Shown here piece by piece: positions 43,891-54,817 of a stretch of 64,000 nt of DNA; the stretch's first letter is position 1; each line of letters opens with the position of its first letter. The position numbers and the translations under genes were made by a program. The stretch is from Albophoma yamanashiensis. Its lineage: Eukaryota > Ascomycota > Sordariomycetes > Hypocreales > Ophiocordycipitaceae. The stretch spans positions 1,258,099-1,322,098 of the forward strand of contig BCKH01000003.1 of assembly GCA_001600555.1 (NCBI GenBank), read 5' to 3'. Below the pieces are notes generated by a model. It was not told where the DNA came from. It searched no databases and saw only the letters and a list, made by a program, of their open reading frames with translations.

Positions 43891-45630
43891 CCTGGAGGTG
43901 TTTTGTTGTTTCTTGCGCAAGAAGTTGTACAACAATGCTCAGAATCTTCAGTAATATCGGTGATGATGTTCAATATTCAAATGAGGCTTTCAATGAACAT
44001 TTATAGACAGTCGAGGTGCTTCTGTCCATGGCCTCACTACGTCACATGTTCGCCTTCAAGGCTGAATCCTGCGATTTTATGTGGTTGAATGGCTTCTAGG
44101 CCCAAGGCCGGCCTTGGGTCCTGAAACCACTGCCAATCACCTCTTATGTTCCCCGAGCGATTGCATTTATGTAAGGGTTGCAATGGTACATGCAGACTGC
44201 CATCGTGCCGCCGCATGTTTCCTGATCAGATCAGTGACGGATCCCCGACCTGGTTGGACGCAGTGCAGGTCGGTGTCGTGAGGAGGAAGTGATAGTCGCT
44301 GCAAAACCGCACGGACGAATGATTCACCGGAAAATTAGTGTGCTGACCAGCTATTAGCCATTCCCATATTCAGCTAGCTATCTGCTGCCAAGCTTGGAGG
44401 CTTTTGGGCTACAAGATGAGCTTCGCAGGGTCTAAGCCGATGGCGGAAACATACGTCAGAGACGCTGCATTTCTCCGGCTGTTTCTCCGTGGTGCAATGT
44501 TACTCCATCGTACTCCTTGCAGATTGTAACTATTTAGCTACGGTGACGGGAGGTAACCCCTCAAATTGACCGTGTAGTTGTGGGTTGCGGCGGCTTGGGT
44601 CAGCGACGTCACTAACAGCTCTTCCGTTCTTGTCTGCTGGAATTTGTCGGCCATCCGTCTCAGTCAAATACAACTACCTCCTGGGTCCTCGATGTCTTGA
44701 GAACCTTGAGTGAATGCGGCAGTTAGACGATAGTTGACGAGAATGAACGCCGACTCAAGCGAGCCTCCTGTTGGCACGCAAGTGTCAAAGCTCTCTATCT
44801 TCGACCGCAATTAAAGCAGTGAGCGAGATGTACATAGGCAATTCCGTGCAAATTTGGGCGCAGAGACGAGCTGCTTCTTCCAGCAGGGGATATTTTCTGA
44901 GCTGAAAGCCAAAGCGCAGGGACCTTTCAGCTCGTTTCCAATCGGTCCTTCCAGGCACCGTCTTCGCATGCAAGTATCATTCCGAACAGCTATTTTCCCG
45001 CTCAAGGACCCTAATTCTCCGCGCAATACAGCACTCAAGCCGGGGTTTCCCTCCCAATGATCGACGTCTTCCATTGTCATTGCCAACATTGCTCCGCCTG
45101 GTGAAGAACAACGGGCACTGGCGACCACTCCAAAATTGGAGCGTTGTCACATCAGAAATCCTTTGAAGGGAGCGGTATTTCTGAAGCCCAATGAGCCGCG
45201 CTTTGAGAAAATGTATGTCTCTATTCATGGTAGCTTCGGGGCTGAGACGAAGAAAAGTACCGAGCAAAGACAGCACGATGCGCGTCCATGGTGTCTATTC
45301 ATGCTTTTCACTCCTAAGCTGCGGTAATTGTCTCAAAAGCTCTGGTTAATGCGAACTTTTGTCGCCCCAGTTGCCCGAGAAATCCTCTCAATGCTTCGAT
45401 GACTCTTATGTCGCATGCACTCATATCGGGTACTTGGAATGGAACAGTAGCTGTACTGTGCACTTTGGCCTAGAGATCAGGAGCCCCGCAGGCCGCGGGT
45501 GGGGCGGGAATTGTCAGAGTCCTCATCGGCGCGGTTACCACACTGGGCACTTCTTGGTTGCGCTAGATGCATGAGGGAAAACGCCTCATGCGCACCATGT
45601 GAGACTACTCGTACTGCCTCTTCACTAGAA
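43891..45630. other. Intergenic spacer, no supported gene
   Basis: Apart from the lysozyme promoter nothing supported is seen; divergent promoter space for the lysozyme and Rieske genes. Confidence 0.5.
43999..44006 (-). promoter_or_regulatory. TATA box of the lysozyme gene
   Basis: The minus strand reads CTATAAAT about 110 nt upstream of the ATG at 43890. Confidence 0.5.
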
Positions 45631-46196
45631 ATGAACCCCTTCCTGCGAAAGGCTCGGGCCGACGCAGCCTGGCACCCGGTCGGCCTTGCTTCCTCGTTCC
45701 CCGACCTCGGTGTAGACGGCGACGTCTCCCGAATAGCGCCAAAATGCAAAGCCTTCAAGGTTCCCGCGGCAGATGGCTCCAGCGAGCCAGAAGCGGCTGT
45801 CGAAGCAGACCTTGACCTGCCAGGAGACCTCAAAGATCAAGTCCTCGTGTTCAAGTACAAGGGCAAATTCCACGCCACCGACCATGTGAGTTCAGCGTTG
45901 AGAGATCAACCGAGCCATGCTGACTCTCCACCTCGCAGGAATGCCCTCATCAGTCGTTTCCCCTTTCGCAGGGAAGCCTCTTCGATATTGAGGACTTTGG
46001 CGTCGTCCTCAGCGCTGGGCTCACTTGCCCCAAGCACGGCTGGTCCTTTGACATATTCACGGGGCAATCAGACCGGGGCAGCTACAGACTCAAGGTGTGG
46101 GAAGTGCAACTGCGTGACCCCCTGACGTCTACCGGTGAGGCTCCTGAGAGCACCGAAAAGGAGGTTTGGGTTCGACGAAAACAGCGCATCGGCTAA
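45631..46196 (+). CDS. Rieske [2Fe-2S] domain protein
   Basis: Proposed model: join(45631..45885, 45939..46196), 170 aa. The intron (GTGAGT...CGCAG) joins CAT to GAA so that the cluster motif reads ATDHECPHQSFPLSQG. The Rieske ligands are Cys87 and His89 (CPH), and Cys115 and His118 (TCPKHGWSFD). The spacing of 25 residues between the pairs is longer than in classical Rieske ferredoxins, because of the insertion SLFDIEDFGVVLSAG. The domain carries one-electron transfer in dioxygenases, ferredoxins and many stand-alone fungal proteins; this one has no catalytic oxygenase domain attached, so it is probably a small soluble ferredoxin-like electron carrier. No targeting peptide is evident. Confidence 0.85.
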
Positions 46197-47086
46197 GGTG
46201 GCCGTTTTGTCCCTACTTACAAGACTTCATTTTTAATAGCATAGAAGCGTCGTTTGGTGTTGTTTTTTCTTTACGATGTACGAACTCTAGAACATTATAG
46301 AAATGTATACTCTGCTTCCCAGCAATGTCACAGTACCAGTCAACTAGCTCGCCTCAGTGATACCTGCATCAGGGAGAGAGTCTGGGTGGATGTCGTTCTA
46401 TCAGTCGCGAGTTCCTCCTTTCTTGATTACAAGCATTCGCTATCCCGCCTAGAGCGGCGAAGTCTGCTTCATGTATGCTGCGGGATGATGTATTACAGAC
46501 TTCAACTGGGTAAATCCATAACGTGCAACGCCTTCCCGCCCGGCATCCGTCCGTCATACAAGCACAAAGCGCTTTGGATACTTGGGAGGCAATATCGCCG
46601 GTAGACGCAAGAATTTGAATTAGGCTGGAAGCCTCACCTTTCAGCACAAGACGTCTACTATCAAGAATAATATTTTGCGAGTCAAGAGCGCCTCGATTCT
46701 ATGCTAGGTAAATTGAATCGCATGCCTGAGTTTAGATAGTTCCCTCGCGACACAATATAAAATATTAAAGTGCATACTATATAGTAATAGTCTAAACTAA
46801 GAGATAGGTGGGAAGGGAGTCAAGAGTCCGATTGCTACCACGTATGACTAATGAAGGATCACCAGTTCTAGAGACCCAAAGTCTCCATATATGTCTGTCC
46901 GCTACCTCGAATTCATTGGCCTTCCTGCTCTGATTTTCTTGTTTTCTGATCTTGCGACTGTACAAGCCCCGCAGCAAAGCAGTTAAACGAATATAAAATG
47001 AAGGTTAGAGCTGGACGTGCTTTAAACCTGAGTATTGTCGTCTCTCCAGAACCGAGCGCCCTGTTCCTTGACGTCTGAGGAGCTTC
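46197..47086. other. AT-rich spacer, no supported gene
   Basis: Base composition drops toward AT around 46670-47000 (for example near 46750-46800). No frame or repeat family recognised; could be decayed repeat sequence. Confidence 0.5.
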
Positions 47087-47517
47087 CTAGAATCGGATGC
47101 CTTCATCTTTGAACTGAGGGTCCCTCTTGAACCGGATGCCTTCATCGTTGAACTGAGGATTCCTCTTCCACCGCATGCCTTCGCCGCAGAGGATAGGGTC
47201 ATCATCTTTGCATTCCTCATCCTGCTTTTCTTGCTGGATTTCCTCGTTTGACCTCTTTGCGCAATATCCTCTTGCGTCATAGTCCCTCCACTATAATGAA
47301 TTAGCCAAACTTCGCGCCTACAGGTACGTTAAGTCGATGTTGCAAGACGTACACTATCACCGAAGCAGGTAAGGCCCTCGCAGCACGGGTTGCCTTCGAA
47401 GCAGCCTCGCCCTCGCTCAGAGATACAAACGCCCATGCGGGCCTTCAGCTCGGGAGGCGGAGTCGGAGTGGCCATGGCCAGACCGACTACGATAGAGAAA
47501 ACGATTGCGTAACGCAT
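47087..47517 (-). CDS. Secreted knottin-like peptide precursor with C-terminal Kex2-site repeats
   Basis: Proposed model: join(47087..47290, 47353..47517), 122 aa. The 62-nt intron (AGT|GTACGT, branch GGCTAATTC, acceptor TTATAG) is in phase 0. Residues 1-16 are a signal peptide (MRYAIVFSIVVGLAMA). Residues 31-65 carry six cysteines spaced C-x7-C-x5-CC-x4-C-x13-C, the inhibitor-cystine-knot pattern. A KR follows at 67-68. After a charged Gln/Glu-rich linker with two further cysteines (82, 90), the tail is built from repeats ending in G-[I/M]-R-[F/W], separated by KR at 97-98 and 110-111. Kex2-type cleavage would release two 11-residue peptides of the form xPQFxDEGIRF. No homologous family is recognised. 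A TATA box lies ~100 nt upstream. Activity is unknown; the knot fold occurs in many toxins, inhibitors and signalling peptides. Confidence 0.75.
47090..47182 (-). repeat. 39-nt tandem repeat encoding KR-separated peptides
   Basis: Read on the minus strand, one full 39-nt unit, a second unit lacking its final KR codons (33 nt), and a partial first unit share GATGAAGGCATCCG and AAGAGG. The shared DNA indicates tandem duplication of the peptide-coding unit. Confidence 0.75.
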
Positions 47518-49191
47518 ATTAATGAATGACAGCAGCGTGAAATGGGAGATGTGAAGGTGCAACTCAAGTAGAAGATGTATGTTGATCGAGAATATTATTT
47601 CAATGGACAAGCTGTCGATATATATACATCTTATATTTCTAATCCCCAGCACCTTTTAGAATGGCCAGTAGCGTGGCTCGTATTCGCCGTGTTCAAGGGA
47701 ATGAAGTGGGATCATAATTTGGCGCAGCGAAGCCAGGATCTGCGTGGGATAACGCTGAAGCGGCGTCGTCTACCTTGCCCCGGTTAGGCAACAAATATCT
47801 TTGAAGATGTTTTAGTTGATATTACTTGAATTTTTCATTCCCGAAGCATAATGTAGCTTCTGAAAGAATCTTGTATGGGTTCGTCCACATCACCCGTCTT
47901 ACTAGTAGAATTGTAACGATACTGCAATGCACAAAATGCAACCGGAGGTCTACATGTAGTCTCCTTACTCGTATACTAATATTATCAACTTGGCGAAATA
48001 TTCTTAGACGTGCAGGGATAGTTGAGATCACCTACTCGTATGGAGAATGGTGGCCCGTGACCGCCTACTCCCTTGTCAAAGGGATGCACGCGGTCTGATT
48101 TATGTTGCCATACAATGGGGCGTATAACGTTTCAACGCGCAAGCATATAATACCATTGTATGTATTATAGTGCAATGGCCTATACGCGGGTGTAGATCAT
48201 ATTAGGGGTGTGGGTATGACGTGACGTACTACCGATGAAGTTTGTTATTCAAACCACTGAGTGCGATAATACGCAAGTCAACGCCGCAGATCTCCAAGCG
48301 TTGTCTTGGCAGCCCTAGACTCACGATCCCGGGCCAATAGTTGATACTGGCTCCATATGATTGCCAAATCCTTTATTCTTGAGCTGTTACCTCCCTGAAC
48401 CGGAACTTGTGCGGATGTGGCGAGTGCTGGACGCCTCCTGAATACGAATCCCCGACATGAGCTGTCGTGAGCCTTGGCGCATAGATCATTCTAGCGTAAT
48501 ATTTGAAGCGCCATTCATTGAAACTTTACATGTGCATCTCTCTCCGCGCCGTAAATGCACATGCCCTGAGCGTTCCTGCATGCGTTGCATGATGCGGCCT
48601 ACGATGTCAACGATGAGAGCAGCTGTCTCTGGGATAACCACATCCGTCATCATTGCAGATCGAATTCATGGCATCGCGATGTCGAGCCTAGTGTTTGCCC
48701 CACACGTCCCTTCCACTCAGGCGACTAATGGGCTGATGTACGGACTTACCGTAAATTTCACATGTTTTGATGGGCACTGTCCGCTACTCCGTAGTTGAAA
48801 TTGACTGGCTACCGGGAAAGCAACTCCCCTCCTAGGGTGTTGTTGTAGATTGCTAGCTGGAGACGTACCTACCTAACCTCCCAGGCCCTCTGCTTCCCTG
48901 GCCCTTCGATGGCTCACCAGCCTATTCGAGCAAGCAGGTTACGTACCCCGCTACTCCTAAATGACTTTCGATCGGGGTTCTGGCATTTTAGGCGCCGGTA
49001 TCAATTAAATGCACTCGCCCATACGCCAGGAAGCGGAAGTCGTCACCGTGTAGTATCACACCTTGCACAGTCTGATGAACCAAAATGTCACTATTTCCCC
49101 TAACTGAGGCTTCTCGGCGGTCAATAAAACACGCAACTACTACACAATTACGGTGCCCGTCAACAGATCAATAAGAGCCTATCCATCGACC
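47518..49191. other. Partly AT-rich spacer, no supported gene
   Basis: AT-rich to about 48200, then normal composition. No supported gene. Confidence 0.5.
47617..47626 (-). promoter_or_regulatory. TATA box of the knottin-like gene
   Basis: An alternating TA run (TATATATATC-like on the minus strand) lies ~100 nt upstream of the ATG at 47517, in a generally AT-rich stretch, which lowers its specificity. Confidence 0.4.
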
Positions 49192-52100
49192 TCACTCGCC
49201 GTCCCAAATCACCTTCATCGCGGTAGGGAACGGCCATACACCACCCCCATCCTCCGTCATGAAGACGCCGGTCCCTTGTGGCCCAGGAATTCTCTTGAGC
49301 TCTCCTTGTGGACCAGGAACCCTTCTCAGACCCTTTTTCCGGAAAACGGCTCGGAACAGCTCGACCAGCGCCACTTCGCTGACTTCCCGACCCAACTGCA
49401 AGTACGGCTCGGCACCATAGTTGATGTATGAGTCGAGGGGCCGCCGTGGGTCAATGTTGTCAGGGTGCCTCAAGTTCTCATCCTCGCGAGCGGTGGGGGC
49501 AAGGGAGACAAAGACACGGTCCCCGGGCTGGATCCTGGTCTCGCGGCCGTTGTCATCGGTAATGGTGTCAGCGGCAACAGCTAGGCGATAAATGCCAGAG
49601 GGGCCGGCCATGCGGACTCCTTCCATCGCGTAGCCAAGCAATAGGGCGTCCGTCTCGTCAGTCGATGGCTCTGACGCGATGCGGTGGATGGTCTCGATGT
49701 GCGGCTGGCCCTGGGGGGACAGGTAGAAGTCTACTGCTTGGGCAAACTGTTGAAGGGATCAGTTTTGGTCTTCCTGACTCATTTCCACACACACCCCGTA
49801 TGGTTTACTTACCAACTGAGCCTCATTGGGCACCAAAGCACTCGCAGTCGGGATAATCTGGTCCCACGTAATCTCATACGGTTTCAAGCCCGCCCTCGAC
49901 AACCCCTTGATCAAGTTGACGCCGTACATTGGCAAAGTGCCATCCTTTGGCTTGCCGGTGAAGAAGCCACTAATGCCTAACGACGTGCTAAGCTTGACAT
50001 TGGTCTCGACAATGCTTCCGAGCTGCGACGCCAGCTTCCTAGCTTGCCATCTTAGCGGCAACGACTTGACGGGGTCAAGGTCAACGAATATGGACGCAAA
50101 GATGGTCGACAGCGCCATGTACAGCTCCTGTTCGGAGAAGACGCCCTTGGGGTTCTCCTTGGATTTGAGAGGCAGGTTGAACATCCTTGCGATAAAGTGT
50201 GTGTGAGCCAAATTGCCCAGGTCACGTACAACGTCGCAATGGGTCTTTCCTGCAATCCTGTGCGACTTCTCCGCCATCAGACGCTGGGCAGTCATCGCGT
50301 AGAAGGACTTAATGGATGCCTTCCAGTTATCCTTGATGAGGAGTGGGCCCAAGTGCTCACGGTGCTCAGACCGGGCAGAATCCCGACGTTCTCGGCCCAT
50401 GAGGCTGTCCAGTCCGTCCTGCCAGTCCACAGGGTACTTTTCGTGATTGCCAAGAACATATTTTGCGGCAGCGTATGAAGACACATGAACCAACGGCCTG
50501 ATGAAGTGGGGGCGGTCAAAGTTGAAAAGCTGTACTCGGCCAAGATTTGTAAGAATCTTGTGGTTCTCCGACGGAATGACCATGGGGTAGTGGGCATACA
50601 CGGAATGCCGTTCGAAATGGTTCGGGAACGCCCGCATGAATAACTTGTAGAAGCCGCATCCGTGGTTGATGTTGAAGTCGTAGTTTGCCTCATTGTAACC
50701 CCACTGGGTCAGGTAGCCCGGGTGGTAGTCTGTCGTGTAGTACCTGTCGCCTCGGACGAGGGACACCGCATCGGAGAGGATGACACGGGAAATGGTGTAC
50801 GTGGGGGTGATGCCGACGCCCGGGACCATGGGTGTCTTCATCTCCTCCGCGACAAGGCCTGGGTACAACTCTACGTGGTCTGGGTGCTGGTAGAGATTTC
50901 GCAGCTGGTCGGCGACTTCAGGATCCGAGTTAATTTCCTCGAAAGTGTCATACGCCTTGAGGCCAAAGTGCTTGCGGAACTCGTTCAAGCCAGCGAGGTT
51001 CCACTTCCTACCGCGAATGATGCCCAGCATCTCGACTGGCTTCATGATTCGCGGTACGTTGCGTGCACCGAAGGCGCCGCCGGGCTGCTCAATGGCGGTA
51101 GCAAGACAGTTCACCAGCTCATCGTCGTTGAAGCGACCGTCGGGCCCGCGTTTGAATCCCCCGAATGTTCGCTGCCCCGGGTCCTCCGGCATGCTCTTCT
51201 CAAACTTCATGACCGCGGCGATCAGCGTCTGCACGTTCATTTCGCCGTAGTTGTCTCCGAGAAGTTGCTTGTAGAAGTTCTGGATCCATTCATCGTCCAT
51301 CTGGGAGATGCACGAGTGCCAGCGGTAGCAGAGATTGAACTCGGCCGACACGGCATTTCCGACACCACTCTCGGCACCCTTTGAGGTTCCCACGGAGACG
51401 CCCATCTCCTGTCGGGGATCCAACGTCCATGACGAGTCAATGCGATTCAAGTTGATGATGTTCCTGACATAGTCGATGAGGGTGATATTGATATACAGCC
51501 CGGAAGAGACAAGTCGGGCTGTCTGGAAGAGGTCCTCGTCGTACTTTTTCCAAGCAGCTGCTGCCGCCTCCTCTCCCAGATTTGGTTGGGGCTTGGGAAA
51601 TCTGTTGCCTTCGTTGATGGTCGCCAGGTTTCCAGCGATGTAGTTATGGAAGCGATTAAACATGACTAGAATGATGCAGACGCCAGGCGGATTGGCGATG
51701 AGTCGCTTGTCAGCGAAGGTATCGGGCTTGATCAAGCCATCTTTAAACGTTCGAATGGAGTCAATTGCCTCTTTTGTGTTCCCGTACAAAGGGGATAGAT
51801 CGAGGTACGACGACGAATCGTTTTGGTTTCCGTCCTTCATGTTGGTCCAGAACAAGTCTGCGGCACATCAGTCATCATTTAGCCAAGGACGCTCCTCAAC
51901 ACCCCTCTTACCATGAATAACAATGGTAGCCCAGTACCACAATATACTTGAAACATTGTTCGGATTCTTTTTGAAGCCATCTCGTGCCATGACGGCTTCG
52001 TATATGGTCTCGGGGTCGGGCAAAGCGGTGAGGTTCTTCTTTCCGGGCTTCACTGTTCGAGAGTACGGCGTGCCTGCAGCTCCGAGCTTGGGAATCAGAG

Positions 52101-52801
52101 GATTCTATGAAGGAAAAATCAGTCGCAAGGTTCATTTGCACAACACTTCGATTGGCAATGCGCTAACGTTATATGATCCGTCCGGCTGGCGATAGCGAAA
52201 CTGGTCTCCCATGTAAAGCAGCGGTGGATGGTCCAATGAGTTCCACAACTTGTCAATAAACGCGTTGGTGAGCAACTCTTGCCTTGATGAGTAGTTCGGC
52301 ATTGTGGCCACCAGCTGAATCGTCCGCTCCATAATCATTGTCTTGTCGTCAGATTGGGTTTCTCCCTTGAGTTTCGCAACGATGATGTCTTTAAGAGTCT
52401 TAAGGTCTGCTTCTGTTAGCACTATGCTCAGATGAGTAGCCTGTGTGAGGGTACATTCCTCCCCATCCGATGCTGCGGAGGTCCTGACCCAATCCGGGCC
52501 GCTTGACAATTGTTCGATAAGAGCCGTCTCCCATCTCGGTCGGAAGAGGCCGACGTGATGCTTGGCGAAATTGTGACAGAGACCATTTTTCGCTAGCCTG
52601 GCTGGACGCCGTTTTCTGGCTGTCGTACTTCTTGCCATTTGATGAGCGGCTGCTTACTCCATTCTGCTGAGTTCCATTAGAATAGATGCCATTCTGGGCA
52701 CCGTTCTGGACTCCATTCTGGACTCCATTCTGAGCGCCGTTCTGAGCGCCGTTCTGAGCGCCGTTCTGGCCCCCCTGCTGCCTCGCGGTGCCTGGCGACA
52801 T
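49192..52801 (-). CDS. ppoC: PpoC-like fatty-acid dioxygenase (heme peroxidase plus degenerate P450 domain)
   Basis: Proposed model: join(49192..49746, 49813..51857, 51912..52104, 52168..52406, 52459..52801), 1124 aa, within the ~1080-1130 usual for Ppo/LDS enzymes. The N-terminal animal-heme-peroxidase domain shows the distal His in FNRFHNYIAG and the Tyr radical and proximal His in CYRWHSC; SSSYLDLSPLYG is also conserved. The C-terminal P450-like domain has YGAEPYLQLGREVS where heme-thiolate P450s have FGxGxHxCLG, so the Cys ligand is Gln1057. Loss of this Cys is a hallmark of 10R-dioxygenases (PpoC), which make the hydroperoxide but do not isomerise it to a diol. The N-terminus has a QNGA repeat. 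Intron 1 (52407-52458) has a non-canonical GA donor in the conservation-based model. Oxylipins of this type regulate sporulation and host interaction. Confidence 0.88.
52688..52768 (-). repeat. 12-nt minisatellite encoding QNG[A/V] tetrads
   Basis: About seven tandem 12-nt units, CAGAACGGCGCT-like, encode QNGA or QNGV in the N-terminal disordered tail of the dioxygenase (residues 12-38). Such coding repeats often vary in copy number between strains. Confidence 0.85.
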
Positions 52802-54817
52802 GTTTGAAGGTCCCCGTAATGTCGGGCGCAAAGTTCGAAATTCGGTAAAAGTTGGAACAACGTCGCACGCGAGAATGGGAGGACCAGCCCGGTCTTATCA
52901 GTGGCAGCACAGGTTCTGTCTCAGCCGAATGGTGATAATAGCACGCCCTGAGCTTTCCATGACACCGATGCAATGCCGGCTGCATCTACATCTACATCCG
53001 CACCGTATACCGTACAACTTTGGAAAGCTCTCCACGGGGAGCCAATGGCCATCGATGTATTGCGGACAGCTAACTCAAAGCAGTGCTGATCGACGCCGAG
53101 GGCCAGCTACAGGTCTTCCGAGGTTACGAGTATCCTCCGTACGGACCACCGTAGATACTTTGTTCGACGCAAGCCTCGAACTGACTCTGCATCTGATCTT
53201 CTTCTCTTCGGTAAACCGTACCGGGCTGTACTGTACGACCGGGGTCGTAATTGGCAGCACATAACTGGACAGTTGCTGGCCACCCCCAGCCATTTGTCGC
53301 AATCGGCCAACGGTACGCCCTGCAACGCAGCATGCACCGGCGAGTAAAAGCCAATAACAAAAGCAACTCGCAACGACGTGGCGTTCAGCAAACCAAAAGT
53401 AAGTGTTACACACGCCAAGGCTTGAATATTGACTGGGGGCGTGGGTTGAGGAAGTCTTATTGAGGGGGTTGTTACTCCGCATTCGCGGAAGGCATCTTCG
53501 GCAGAAGCAACGCGGCCCCATAGTTAACGAGTGGGCGGCACACGAGTTCGCGTTCCGCATTGTGTGTAACGGCGGCCCGTGCCAGTGTGATTGTGCCGTT
53601 GCTACGAGCACGCCGGAATGGACAGCCGGCAGACAAGGTGTGTGATAGCCAACCCGACCTGAAGTCTCATCAGCTGTCGTCGTCGATCCATTAACAATCC
53701 GTAAATATTATGAAGTAATTTTATACTCTCATGTCCCGGAAGAAGGGGTTCCCGGCTACTACGGGACTCGGTAGTCAAGTGTTGATCGCCCGGTCGGTCG
53801 TGGATTGCGATTCTTCCAGAGAAGCAACATGAACACATCCAGAGACCGGTTTTCGACGATGGAACTTACGGCTCGTTTGCTCGGCATTCTCGTCATTCAG
53901 AGACGCATTCATCCGCTCCACAATCTCTGGCGTGACATCGGCTGCGAGCAACGAGATTCGAGCCATTGCTCCTGCAGGAGATGGTGAGGTGCAGCCGTAA
54001 ACCCTCAGTTGTTCTTGGTAGCGTACCATGCATTCAGCTATCCTGCAGGAGTTTCTTTTCGGAAGCAACAGCGTAGCCATTTGTTGTCACCTCGGCAGCT
54101 GGGGTCAAGACGCCATCGCGCCATGGGCGCAGGCTTGGTGCGGGCCGTTCAGTCCCAATTGAGACATGCGACAGCCACCTGCGTCCCGCTCGAGCAGATC
54201 ATTGCTCTTTATGCCCCGTCTTGCAGACTCGATGGCCAAGATTGGCTACCGCGTCTTGCGTGTCTACCTGAAGATACTGCTCGTACGTACGTAGGTATAT
54301 GCCACGACTCAGTACGGAGTATCCGTAGACGCAAACAATAGTACGGAGTGCACCAGTCTCTCTTTGTATTGCTAGCTTTGGTCTCGGTGCTTCTCTATTC
54401 CGTTGCGTGAAGGCTTGCGACAGGCAAACGCTTCTCCACCAGCTGCCTCGGCATCGCAGAGCCAGACGTCTACCAGCCAATTCAGCTCAGATGCCCTCCC
54501 TGTGTATCCCAACCAATGTGGCATGGTTCCTCCGCACATCAGAGGCCGTACAAAGTAGTCGAGCCCGTGTCAGAAACAAACTCGAGCTAGTTTGCAACAC
54601 TTCAGCCAAGGTTCGTTTCATTCCAGCAAGGGGCTTAGCAAGTTGCGCATCGTTATGTGGCCATGACATGGCTTGTTTCCTTTTTTCTTGGGCTGGCATT
54701 CTGCTCAAAGCCCGTGTTAGGTTCTAACCGGCCAGCGTACTCAAAACTGGGGAAATTAGTGTTCCTTGGCCTTAGGTTCCAGCTTGGGGGGTGTCCTTCC
54801 GTGACCCAAACCCATTT
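52802..54817. other. Intergenic spacer, no supported gene
   Basis: Dioxygenase promoter on the left and 3' flank of the AMSH-like gene on the right. A CGTACGTACGTAGG cluster is near 54284-54297. No gene supported. Confidence 0.5.
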
